Assembly (NCBI RefSeq): GCF_900182905.1
Contig: NZ_FXUF01000001.1
Span: 552,165 to 616,164 of the forward strand
Direction of reading: 5' to 3'
DNA from: Anoxynatronum buryatiense
Lineage (GTDB): Bacteria; Bacillota; Clostridia; Peptostreptococcales; Tindalliaceae
Length of the DNA: 64,000 nucleotides
The notes under the pieces are model-generated. The model had not been told where the DNA came from. It was given only the letters and a program-made list of their open reading frames with translations, and did no database searches. Both the position numbers and the translations under genes were made by a program. This document shows positions 25,902 to 33,450 of this stretch, one piece after another. The stretch's first letter is position 1. Each line of letters begins with the position of its first letter.

Positions 25902-26216
25902 ATGTCTCAGGACGCTTATCTTTTTAAGGCACTTGGTGATTCCACCCGACTGAAAATATTAAAAATGCTGACTGATAATCAAAAAAATGCCTGTCAAATT
26001 GCAGATCAATTTAAATTGCACCAGCCCACCATTTCTTATCACCTGAAAATCCTTCAGGAAAGCAGACTGGTTCATGTCAAACATTCCGGTAAATGGAAGT
26101 ATTACTCGCTAAATCCCGTTACACTCTGCCGGGCACTTTCACTGCTTGACGATCTGGCCGCCGGCAACGTCATGACCACTTTTAATCAAACAAAGAAAGA
26201 CTGTGACAGAGCCTGA
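25902..26216 (+). CDS. arsR: ArsR-family repressor 1
   Basis: A 104-residue winged-helix metalloregulator, first in front of arsC. The recognition region CQIADQFKLHQPTISYHL and the wing VHVKHSGKWKYYSLN are typical. Unlike ArsR2, it lacks the classic CVC pair in the recognition helix: only Cys31 is there, with other cysteines near the C-terminus (LCRAL, DCDRA), so its arsenite site must be built differently. AGGAGGTGTTTC fixes the ATG at 25902. The gap to arsC is about 120 bp, so the two may be one transcript. Confidence 0.88.
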   Translation: MSQDAYLFKALGDSTRLKILKMLTDNQKNACQIADQFKLHQPTISYHLKILQESRLVHVKHSGKWKYYSLNPVTLCRALSLLDDLAAGNVMTTFNQTKKDCDRA

Positions 26217-26339
26217 AAAACAAACCGCCGACATCATCGCCACTTGGCCAGTGAATTGCTCAGAAGTTTTTACATTGATATGCTTGATTCTTAAGTGTGC
26301 ATTTTGTAAGATGGATTTTAGACCAAAGGAGGCGGTATC

Positions 26340-26741
26340 ATGAAGAAAACAGTTGCCTTTGTGTGCATACACAATTCCTGCCGTTCACAAATGGCTGAGG
26401 CCTGGGCGAAGCATCTGGGAAAAGATATTCTGGAAGTTTACTCTGCCGGCACTGAATCTTACCATGAAGTGAAACCTGGTGCAGTGGAGGTCATGAAAGA
26501 AGTTGGCATTGATATGAGTGACCATTATCCGAAGCTACTCTCAGATATTCCCGAAGAAGTGGATATCCTAATCACCATGGGTTGTGGTGTGGTATGCCCT
26601 TACTGGCCCAACCAGCACCAGGAGGATTGGGGACTGGAGGATCCTTCCGGTGGACCCATTGAAGGGTTTCGGACAACTCGGGATCTGATTAAAGAAAAGG
26701 TGGAAGATTTGGTGCAGCGTGTTGCTGCCGGCGAACTTTAG
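26340..26741 (+). CDS. arsC: Thioredoxin-coupled arsenate reductase
   Basis: A 133-residue low-molecular-weight-phosphatase-type ArsC that reduces arsenate to arsenite. The CX5R loop is Cys9-IHNSC-Arg15, and the second and third catalytic cysteines are Cys82 and Cys86 in MGCGVVCPYWP, the cascade later reduced by thioredoxin. The spacing between the last two cysteines is four here rather than the seven of the best-studied enzyme. AAAGGAGG precedes the ATG. arsR1 is upstream; the exporter ACR3 is about 5 kb away. Confidence 0.9.
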   Translation: MKKTVAFVCIHNSCRSQMAEAWAKHLGKDILEVYSAGTESYHEVKPGAVEVMKEVGIDMSDHYPKLLSDIPEEVDILITMGCGVVCPYWPNQHQEDWGLEDPSGGPIEGFRTTRDLIKEKVEDLVQRVAAGEL

Positions 26742-26747
26742 ATTTTG

Positions 26748-26796
26748 AAAACGCACAAAACCCCCTGCTCTAATAGCAGGGGGTTTTGTGCGTTTT
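26748..26796. terminator. Bidirectional terminator, 22-bp perfect stem
   Basis: The arms 26748-26769 and 26775-26796 are perfect inverted repeats around a 5-nt loop (CTAAT), with A-runs and T-runs on the outside. It separates convergent arsC and the permease. Confidence 0.85.
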
Positions 26797-26817
26797 CTAC
26801 TGTAGTCTTAAACACAT

Positions 26818-27993
26818 CTAAAACAGATTCCCGTAAATTAATCCGGTGAAGGTGGCCATGACAACGACAAGACTGACAAACACCACTGTCTTTTTGGTTC
26901 CGATAACGCTTCTAATGACCAACATGTTGGGCAGAGACAACGCAGGTCCTGCCAACAGTAACGCCAATGAAGGGCCTTTACCCATACCGGATCCAATGAG
27001 CCCCTGAAGAATGGGCACTTCTGTCAACGTTGCAAAATACATGAACGCACCTGCCACTGAGGCAAAGAGATTGGCTCCCAGCGAGTTCCCTCCCACCAGG
27101 CTTGCCACCCAGGCTTCGGGAATCAGACCACTGTGCCCCGGGCGTCCCAGTAAAACCCCTGCCACCATAATGCCGCCAAACAACAGGGGAAGGATTTTTT
27201 TGGCAAATCCCCAGGTTTCATCAATCCATTCTTTCCGTTGATCCTGATTAAACCAAAACACAGTGGCGTACAAGGTGATGGCCAGGAATAACCCTGCCAA
27301 AATCCATTTAAGGGAGAAGAGAAAGCCCCACACGCCTGATGGGTCGGAAGGCCGGGCAAAATTGGCAAATACCAGCACCCCAATCATTGAAAAGAAAAAA
27401 ACCATGGTTTGCCACAAAGGTCTGTCTTCTCCCGATTCATCCTGACTTTCAAACATGGCGGCATCTTTTTCATTGCGGGCCGTTTCTTCTTTGCGAAAAA
27501 TCAGATGCATCAGAAGCCCCACCACCACACTGAAAACAACGGCACCAATAGTACGGGCAACTCCCAGCTCCAGCCCCAGTACCTGTGCCGTGATGGTGAT
27601 GGCCAGAATATTGATGGCCGGGCCGGAGTAGAGAAACGTGACTGCGGGTCCGAGGCCGGCACCCTTCATGTAAATACCGGCAAACAGCGGTAATACCGTG
27701 CAGGAACACACCGCCAGAATCACCCCTGAAACAGAGGCCACCCCATAAGAAACCGCTTTTTTGGCCTGGGGGCCCAGGTATTTGATCACCGAATCCTGAG
27801 ACAGAAAAACACCAACAGCACCGGCAATAAAGAAGGCGGGAACCAGACAAAGCAGGACATGTTCCCGGGCATATTCATTTAATAATGCAAATGATTCCAA
27901 CAATGCTCCCTGCATCACCGGATTTTCCACCGGCATGAAGAAAGCCGCCAGAAAAACCGCCACAATTAAACCCAATTTCTTTAATTCACTCAT
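26818..27993 (-). CDS. Permease (DUF318 / ArsP-like)
   Basis: A 391-residue inner-membrane protein with about eight to ten hydrophobic segments. The motif AVCSCTVLPLFAGIYMKGAG, with vicinal cysteines in a helix, is the hallmark of the DUF318/ArsP permease group, whose members export trivalent organoarsenicals or related metalloids. A soluble loop (about 170-200, rich in Glu/Asp) separates two halves. GGAGGCGCATTGG precedes the ATG. It is co-oriented with, and 69 bp downstream of, the small thioredoxin-like protein, a pairing common in metal resistance loci. The exact substrate cannot be told. Confidence 0.82.
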   Translation of the reverse strand: MSELKKLGLIVAVFLAAFFMPVENPVMQGALLESFALLNEYAREHVLLCLVPAFFIAGAVGVFLSQDSVIKYLGPQAKKAVSYGVASVSGVILAVCSCTVLPLFAGIYMKGAGLGPAVTFLYSGPAINILAITITAQVLGLELGVARTIGAVVFSVVVGLLMHLIFRKEETARNEKDAAMFESQDESGEDRPLWQTMVFFFSMIGVLVFANFARPSDPSGVWGFLFSLKWILAGLFLAITLYATVFWFNQDQRKEWIDETWGFAKKILPLLFGGIMVAGVLLGRPGHSGLIPEAWVASLVGGNSLGANLFASVAGAFMYFATLTEVPILQGLIGSGMGKGPSLALLLAGPALSLPNMLVIRSVIGTKKTVVFVSLVVVMATFTGLIYGNLF

Positions 27994-28062
27994 TCCAATG
28001 CGCCTCCAAAAAGAAAGATCTTGCCCATCAATTGATCACCGATGGGCAAATGTGACAATGCC

Positions 28063-28293
28063 TTATTTAAGTTTGCTCTTGATTTCGTCAACATTTAAAA
28101 CCTTGCCTGATGCCACCAGTTTTTCATCCACCACCAGACCGGGAGTTTTCAGCACGCCATAGGAAGCAATTGTTTTAAAGTCTTCCACTTTTTCAAAGGT
28201 CGCAATCAAACCCAACTGTTCTGCTGCCTCTCGTGCATTGGACTCCAGCGTTTTGCAGTTTTTGCAGCCTGAACCCAAAATCTTGATGTTCAT
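28063..28293 (-). CDS. Small thioredoxin-like redox protein (CxxC)
   Basis: A 76-residue single-domain redox-active disulfide protein: MNIKILGSGCKNCKTL with CxxC at Cys10/Cys13, and the cis-Pro in YGVLKTPGLVVDEK. Its length and lack of a signal show a cytosolic glutaredoxin-like fold. AAAGGGGTG sets the ATG. Such proteins often sit beside DUF318 permeases, and the gene shares the promoter and palindrome at 28316-28367, so I infer it is coregulated with arsenic resistance. It might keep the permease cysteines reduced. Confidence 0.85.
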   Translation of the reverse strand: MNIKILGSGCKNCKTLESNAREAAEQLGLIATFEKVEDFKTIASYGVLKTPGLVVDEKLVASGKVLNVDEIKSKLK

Positions 28294-28315
28294 TTCAGCA
28301 CCCCTTTTGAATGAT

Positions 28316-28367
28316 TATATAAAGATATCTTTATATATAGTGTACGCCTTCCTCCAGCTGTTGTCAA
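28316..28367 (-). promoter_or_regulatory. Promoter and 22-bp palindromic operator of the thioredoxin-permease pair
   Basis: Minus strand: TTGACA (28362-28367) and TACACT (28339-28344), 17 bp apart, followed immediately by a perfect 22-bp palindrome (28316-28337; core AAAGATATCTTT). A repressor there would cover the transcription start. The neighbouring TGATTATAT (28312-28320) also occurs in both arsR operators. Confidence 0.5.
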
Positions 28368-28744
28368 GCCTAACATCTCTGAAACTACCATCTCAAAATC
28401 GTTACAATTTCACCATCTGGATCAGTTAATTAATTTTTTCACACAGCTGCTTGTTCAGTTTTTCAGGTTGAAGACAAAGAGATCTGGCCAGGACAGCTGA
28501 CTCCAATCTTGTGTGTTTTTAGTCGAAAGCCTCGAAACAGCGCCTAAACTCGCTGCGCTTAAATAGCAGGCGCTGGCGGTTTTCTCATCTTTCGAAAAAG
28601 CATTGATAAGATTTTCAAGGCTGACCCTCACCAAATCCCTTGCCTTCATTGTGTTTTGTCTCATCTATGGATGGCGTTGTAAAGAATCGCGTCCAGGAAA
28701 GATAAGGAAATAACAATCGCAACCACCCTCAGTTAACAAGGCAC
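28368..28744. other. Intergenic region with a possible dispersed repeat
   Basis: About 380 bp between the thioredoxin promoter and the branching enzyme. GCGCCT (28540-28545) and AGGCGC (28568-28573) form a stem within GC-rich sequence that looks unlike its flanks and may be a repeat copy. A 69-residue minus-strand frame (28455-28664) covers it but has no recognisable product. Confidence 0.35.
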
Positions 28745-30766
28745 TTATTCATTTTTTCCCAGCACCATCCCCGTTCGACAGGGCAGGTAGATGGCAATTC
28801 CACTGTATACCGGGTTCAGTCTGAGAGAATAAGTCGAATGAACCACCTCATGGGAAATGCGCCCCTGGCCGCCGAAGCGTTCTTCATCAGAATCCAGAAC
28901 CACTTGGTAGTCACCAGTATCATGGAGGGGTATTTCCAAATGTTCCCAAGAGACAGTGGGGTGAAAATTAAAGAGAAAAACATGGCTGTTGCTTCGGTAT
29001 GCAATCACTTTCCGTTCTTCATCCACCATCAGCGTGAGGGGGCTGCCTCCCATCAGGTTGGCGGTTTGCATCAGCTGAAGCATAGCCTGGTCGAAATGAT
29101 ACAGATCACGGTAACGAAGAGCCGGATTGTCTGCCAGTGACCAGAGTCGGCGGCAGTGCTGAAAACTCCATCCGTTGCCTTCCCGGGGAAAATCAATCCA
29201 TTCCGGGTGCCCAAACTCGTTTCCCATGAAGGTAAGGTATCCTTCTGATCCCAAAGAAATGGTGATGAGCCGGGCCATTTTATGCAAGGCGACGGCCCGT
29301 TCCACTTCCAGATTCTGACTGCCACGACGCATATGCGCATACATTTCTTTGTCTGCCATTCTGAAAATCATGGTCTTGTCTCCCACCAATGCCTGGTCAT
29401 GGGATTCCACATATGCAATGCGTTTTTCCTGAGGCCGGCTGGTGGACAGCTCATGCACCATTTGGCCCATTTGCCAGTTTTCATCCGGCTTCTCCAGGGT
29501 TTTTACCCAAAAGTCCGGCATTCCCATGGACAGCCGGTAATCGAACCCGATGCCTCCGGTTTCAATGGGCAGGCACATACCCGGCATGCCGCTCATATCT
29601 TCTGCAATACTCAGGGCATCGGGCCGCAGTTCCTTGGTCAGCTCGTTGGCAAACTGAAGGTAAGTGAGCGCTTCCAGATCTGTGTTGGCGCTGAAATATT
29701 TATCATAGCTGTCGAAGGCAGTTCCCAGTCCGTGGTCGTGATATATCATGGAGGTGACGCCATCAAAGCGAAACCCGTCAAAATGGTATTCTTCCAGCCA
29801 AAACTTAATGCCGGACAACAGGAAGTGTATCACTTCGTGCTTTCCATAGTTGAAAAGCTTCGAATCCCAGGCGCTGTGGTTTCCCCGTTCACCTTCGTGA
29901 AAAAACTGATGAACAGTGCCGTCAAACTGATTAATTCCTTCGGCAATATTCTTCACTGCGTGGGAATGGACAATGTCCATGAGAACGGCAATTCCCATTT
30001 GGTGAGCTGTATTGACCAGTGACTTCAAGTCCTCCGGTGTTCCAAACCAGGATGAAACGGCAAAATAGTTAGACACATGATACCCAAAAGAAGCGTAATA
30101 GGGATGTTGCATCACTGCCATCAGCTGTATCGTATTGTACCCCATCGTCTTTACCCGAGGCAGTATGATTTCTTCAAATTCACGGTAAGAACTGATTTTC
30201 CCCTCTTCCTGTGCCATACCAATATGACATTCATAGATAAAGGGAGGGCGGTGCGGGAGTAGCTGAAAATCTGAGTCTGTCCAATGAAATGACTCAGGAG
30301 GATGCCAGATTTGCCCGCAAAAATCATGGGTTTCAGTGTCCTGCACCACGCGTCGAATATACAGTGGAATCCGGTCTCTGGCCGTTCCCTTGCTTACCAC
30401 ATGCACTTTCACCCTGCACTCATGACATAGTGTTTCTCTGCCTTCAAGAAATATTTCCCACACTCCCGCTTCCCTTGCTGTCAACGGGTGGGAATTTCGG
30501 TTCCACCCATTAAAGTCTCCCATGAGAAATAACGCATCTGCGGCAGGTGCCCATTCCCGGTACACCCATCCATGATCAGTGGGGTGGAATCCAAAGTACT
30601 GGTGCCCGTTGGCAAAATCTTTGAACTGGCTGTCATCTCCCAAAAGAGATCTTTTCATCTCCCGGTAGTGTTTCATGCGCAGTATCAAATCCTGTTCGTA
30701 AGACCCCAGCCAGGGGTCAACCTCCAGTATTTTCAGTTTTCCCGGCGGGTGGTTTCGGTCATCCAT
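28745..30766 (-). CDS. glgB: 1,4-alpha-glucan branching enzyme, eukaryotic-type
   Basis: A 673-residue GH13 enzyme that cuts alpha-1,4-glucan and makes alpha-1,6 branches. An N-terminal CBM48 (about 65-165; WAPAADALFLMGDFNGW) precedes the catalytic barrel: the nucleophile Asp in FDGFRFDGVTSM, acid Glu in LSIAEDMSGMPG, and the third Asp in YVESHDQALVGDKT, then a beta-sandwich. The exact wording of these motifs (GVTSM, ESHDQALVGD, KEMY) is that of animal, plant and fungal branching enzymes rather than of common bacterial GlgB, a subgroup seen in some bacteria. No glgA, glgC or glgP is adjacent. GGGAG precedes the ATG. Confidence 0.9.
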   Translation of the reverse strand: MDDRNHPPGKLKILEVDPWLGSYEQDLILRMKHYREMKRSLLGDDSQFKDFANGHQYFGFHPTDHGWVYREWAPAADALFLMGDFNGWNRNSHPLTAREAGVWEIFLEGRETLCHECRVKVHVVSKGTARDRIPLYIRRVVQDTETHDFCGQIWHPPESFHWTDSDFQLLPHRPPFIYECHIGMAQEEGKISSYREFEEIILPRVKTMGYNTIQLMAVMQHPYYASFGYHVSNYFAVSSWFGTPEDLKSLVNTAHQMGIAVLMDIVHSHAVKNIAEGINQFDGTVHQFFHEGERGNHSAWDSKLFNYGKHEVIHFLLSGIKFWLEEYHFDGFRFDGVTSMIYHDHGLGTAFDSYDKYFSANTDLEALTYLQFANELTKELRPDALSIAEDMSGMPGMCLPIETGGIGFDYRLSMGMPDFWVKTLEKPDENWQMGQMVHELSTSRPQEKRIAYVESHDQALVGDKTMIFRMADKEMYAHMRRGSQNLEVERAVALHKMARLITISLGSEGYLTFMGNEFGHPEWIDFPREGNGWSFQHCRRLWSLADNPALRYRDLYHFDQAMLQLMQTANLMGGSPLTLMVDEERKVIAYRSNSHVFLFNFHPTVSWEHLEIPLHDTGDYQVVLDSDEERFGGQGRISHEVVHSTYSLRLNPVYSGIAIYLPCRTGMVLGKNE

Positions 30767-31084
30767 TTTACGTCACTCCCTCCACACATCATTCCAGCAA
30801 TGTATGCCAGCTATCCTGGATCATTTTTTCCGGTAATAACCCTTGCTTCAGATAAAAAGTGGCGCATCATCCACACCATGTTTCATTGCATTGGACAATG
30901 CACCCTCATTATATCAGTTATACCCGTTTTGGGCACCTGCAGTATTATGGAGTTTCTAACTACCTGATAACCTTGTCGTGCCATGATGGTTGGTTTGTGA
31001 TGGTCATGATCCCGCGATCATCTTTTCACTGCTTTCATCTGCTTATTTGCTGTCCTTCGATTCTCACATATTAACCTATATAAC
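30767..31084. other. Intergenic region between glgB and acr3
   Basis: About 318 bp with no open frame that has a ribosome-binding site. The imperfect inverted repeat ATGATCCCGCGATCAT (31003-31018) is short. No clear promoter or terminator is seen. Confidence 0.4.
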
Positions 31085-32146
31085 TTAAGCTCCTTTTACT
31101 GTTTCCGGGAACCAGTGCCGTGTTTTGTTGGCAATGCGCACCAGGGTTAACATCACCGGCACTTCCACCAATACCCCAACAACTGTTGCCAGAGCCGCCC
31201 CGGAGGTTAGCCCAAAGAGGGTGATGGCGACAGCCACCGCCAGTTCAAAGAAATTGCTGGCACCTATCATGGCTGCCGGTGATGCTATGTTATGGGGCAG
31301 TTTCCATGCACGTGACCAGCCATAAGCGATGGTGAAAATGAAGAAGGTCTGAATGGTAAGGGGGATGGCAATTAACAGAACGTGCAATGGGTTGGACAGG
31401 ATGACGTCACCCTGGAAGGTGAAAATGATGATCAGCGTCAAGAGCAAGCCGACGATGGTTACATTGTCAAATTTTCTCAGAAAGACATTCTCAAAGTAAT
31501 CCAGGCCTTTATTTTTGATGATATGTTTGCGCGAGAAATACCCTCCTGCGAGTGGGATGACGATAAAAAGTACAACTGACAGGAACAGGGTATCGTATGG
31601 TACGATGACGTCACTGATGCCAAGCAGGAACGCTACAATGGGTGTAAAAGCCACCAACAGAATCAAGTCGTTCACTGCTACTTGCACCAATGTGTAGGCC
31701 GGATCCCCTTTTGTTAAATGGCTCCAGACAAAAACCATGGCCGTGCAGGGAGCCGCTCCCAAAAGCACTGCCCCTGCCAGGTACTCGTTGGCCAAATCAG
31801 GCGCGATGAAGTTCTGAAATAGTATTTTCAGGAAAAAGGCGGCGATGACATACATGGTAAAAGGCTTGATCAGCCAATTGGTGACACAGGTAACCACCAG
31901 CCCCCTGGGTTTTTTGGTCGCTGCCACAATACTGGTAAAATCAATTTTCAGCATCATGGGATAAATCATCAGCCATATGAGAATGGCAACCGGAATCGAC
32001 ACCTGAGCATATTCAAAGCGGCTGAGAGTTTCTGGAATCACGGGTAGATATTGGCCGATGGCCACTCCTATGACGATGCAAGCCGCCACCCAAATTGTTA
32101 AGTAACGCTCAAAAAATCCAATTCCCTGTGTATTTTCTTTTTCCAC
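31085..32146 (-). CDS. acr3: ACR3-family arsenite efflux permease
   Basis: A 353-residue ten-helix transporter that exports arsenite. Characteristic segments: WVAACIVIGVAIGQYLP, LIWLMIYPMMLKIDF, VTNWLIKPFTMY, and the signature GAVLLGAAPCTAMVFVWSHL carrying the essential cysteine, with the second half ASNFFELAVAVAITLFG. The start is a GTG at 32146 preceded by AGGAGGTGTCCAGC; an upstream in-frame ATG lies inside arsR2. It directly follows arsR2 by 37 bp, so the repressor and pump form one operon. Confidence 0.93.
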   Translation of the reverse strand: MEKENTQGIGFFERYLTIWVAACIVIGVAIGQYLPVIPETLSRFEYAQVSIPVAILIWLMIYPMMLKIDFTSIVAATKKPRGLVVTCVTNWLIKPFTMYVIAAFFLKILFQNFIAPDLANEYLAGAVLLGAAPCTAMVFVWSHLTKGDPAYTLVQVAVNDLILLVAFTPIVAFLLGISDVIVPYDTLFLSVVLFIVIPLAGGYFSRKHIIKNKGLDYFENVFLRKFDNVTIVGLLLTLIIIFTFQGDVILSNPLHVLLIAIPLTIQTFFIFTIAYGWSRAWKLPHNIASPAAMIGASNFFELAVAVAITLFGLTSGAALATVVGVLVEVPVMLTLVRIANKTRHWFPETVKGA

Positions 32147-32183
32147 GCTGGACACCTCCTGTAATGTATACTGCCTTATGAAA

Positions 32184-32552
32184 CTAGCTGGCAAAGATCT
32201 TTTTTTCATGACGTTTTAGTGTTTCACAGTTTTCGCCACTGGACTCATATTCCTGCAGTCTTTTCAAGTCATCCTGGTACAGCGGTTCCTGATCCATGAA
32301 ATCTTCAAGATATTTGAACAGCAAATGATGCTTTTTGATAAAATCTTCATGAATTGAGTAGTATATCCACTGTGCTTTTTTTTCGTACGTAATCACGTTT
32401 TCAGAGCGAAGCCGTGCCAGGTGTCTGGACACATTCGATTGAGTTGTGTTTAAGATAACTTCCATTTCACAAACGCACAGCTTGCTCTTTCTCAACAAAT
32501 TAATCATTCGCAGGCGATTTTGATCTCCCAGTGTTTTAAATAAGCCGTCCAT
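32184..32552 (-). CDS. arsR: ArsR-family repressor 2 (CVC type)
   Basis: A 122-residue winged-helix repressor. KLCVCEMEVI in the recognition region carries the classical Cys26/Cys28 pair that binds As(III) with a third cysteine, then TTQSNVSRHLARLR and the wing VITYEKKAQWIYYSIH. AGGAGGTGTGAA fixes the ATG at 32552. It is upstream of acr3, so the pair is likely self-repressing through the 13-mer at 32586-32598. Confidence 0.92.
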   Translation of the reverse strand: MDGLFKTLGDQNRLRMINLLRKSKLCVCEMEVILNTTQSNVSRHLARLRSENVITYEKKAQWIYYSIHEDFIKKHHLLFKYLEDFMDQEPLYQDDLKRLQEYESSGENCETLKRHEKKIFAS

Positions 32553-32585
32553 TTCACACCTCCTAACCATGCTGGTTGTATAAAT

Positions 32586-32598
32586 ATATAATCACATT
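32586..32598 (-). promoter_or_regulatory. Candidate ArsR operator (site 2)
   Basis: Reads AATGTGATTATAT on the minus strand, identical to site 1 upstream of arsR1, and lies just downstream of the predicted arsR2 transcription start. Confidence 0.5.
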
Positions 32599-32627
32599 CT
32601 TACATTTGTATATTTGATTACGCTCAT

Positions 32628-32656
32628 ATATTACTCCTGATTGTTGACAATGTCAA
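32628..32656 (-). promoter_or_regulatory. Promoter of arsR2-acr3
   Basis: Minus strand: consensus TTGACA (32651-32656) and TAATAT (32628-32633), 17 bp apart. Confidence 0.7.
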
Positions 32657-32672
32657 GAATTTCTTTCTGCAC

Positions 32673-32705
32673 AAAAAAGAAACCCTTCAGAATTGAAGTG
32701 GTTTC
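32673..32705 (-). terminator. Terminator of the Na/Pi-HAD operon
   Basis: Minus strand stem of 11 bp with one bulge (arms 694-705 and 679-689), followed by TTTTTT at 32673-32678. It lies just beyond the HAD stop at 32714. Confidence 0.65.
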
Positions 32706-32713
32706 CCTTTACT

Positions 32714-33439
32714 TTATAATATTTCCACACTGGCATCAAATTGATAAATGACGTCTTTACGCTCAATGATGACTTTGGTTCGTTTGGCCAGTGCTTCATC
32801 TTTTTTAATTTCCAGAAGCAGTTCTTTTGCAGGATTGATGGCCACCGGGTATTTGACCGATTGCAGCATGGTCAGGTCACCTTTGGTGTCACCATAGGCA
32901 TAACTTAGATCCAAATCGATATCATATTGCTCCACCAGTTCAGCCAATGCTTCTGATTTACTGTGGGAATCCCACATTTGCTTGATTTCACCGGTAAAGT
33001 TATTCTGTTCATCCACCTGGTACTCGGTTGCCCGAAAGTCATCTGCCCCATACTTTTCTGCCATGCGTTCCACCAGATAATCGGGGCTGCCGGAAACAAA
33101 AATAACCCGGTGCCCCTGCTCCTTATGCCAGTAGATCTGATCCCGGGTGAACCGATAAACCCGGTCACCTTTGGTTTCAATCACCTGGTGCACGATGAAA
33201 TCAATGTAGTGCTTGTTTTGTCCCTTCATGGAGTTCAAATAGATTTCTGCCACTTCCAACAGATAATCTTCATAATTGCCCATGCGTTTGTCCCAATTTC
33301 TGAAAGCTTTCTGGGCATGACTGTACCAGTATTGAGGGTCGATGATTTCATAACGAATCAGCCGTTTAAAATGTTCCATCATCAATGAGTCCCGGTGTAA
33401 GGTACCATCGATATCGAAAAAAGCAGCAATTTGTCCCAT
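32714..33439 (-). CDS. HAD-IB family phosphatase
   Basis: A 241-residue hydrolase. Motif I is AAFFDIDGTL, motif II VIFVSGSP, and motif III/IV the Lys with AYGDTKGDLTMLQ; the helical cap after motif I matches the phosphoserine-phosphatase-like IB subgroup. Such enzymes remove phosphate from small metabolites; the substrate is unknown. AAGGAGTTGACCG precedes the ATG. Its start is 11 bp after the Na/Pi symporter stop, so the two are co-transcribed. Confidence 0.85.
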   Translation of the reverse strand: MGQIAAFFDIDGTLHRDSLMMEHFKRLIRYEIIDPQYWYSHAQKAFRNWDKRMGNYEDYLLEVAEIYLNSMKGQNKHYIDFIVHQVIETKGDRVYRFTRDQIYWHKEQGHRVIFVSGSPDYLVERMAEKYGADDFRATEYQVDEQNNFTGEIKQMWDSHSKSEALAELVEQYDIDLDLSYAYGDTKGDLTMLQSVKYPVAINPAKELLLEIKKDEALAKRTKVIIERKDVIYQFDASVEIL

Positions 33440-33450
33440 CGGTCAACTCC

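Noticed and set aside
28455..28664. 69-residue minus-strand ORF
   Set aside because: It overlaps the repeat-like palindrome, lacks a clear ribosome-binding site and matches nothing I know; left as intergenic.
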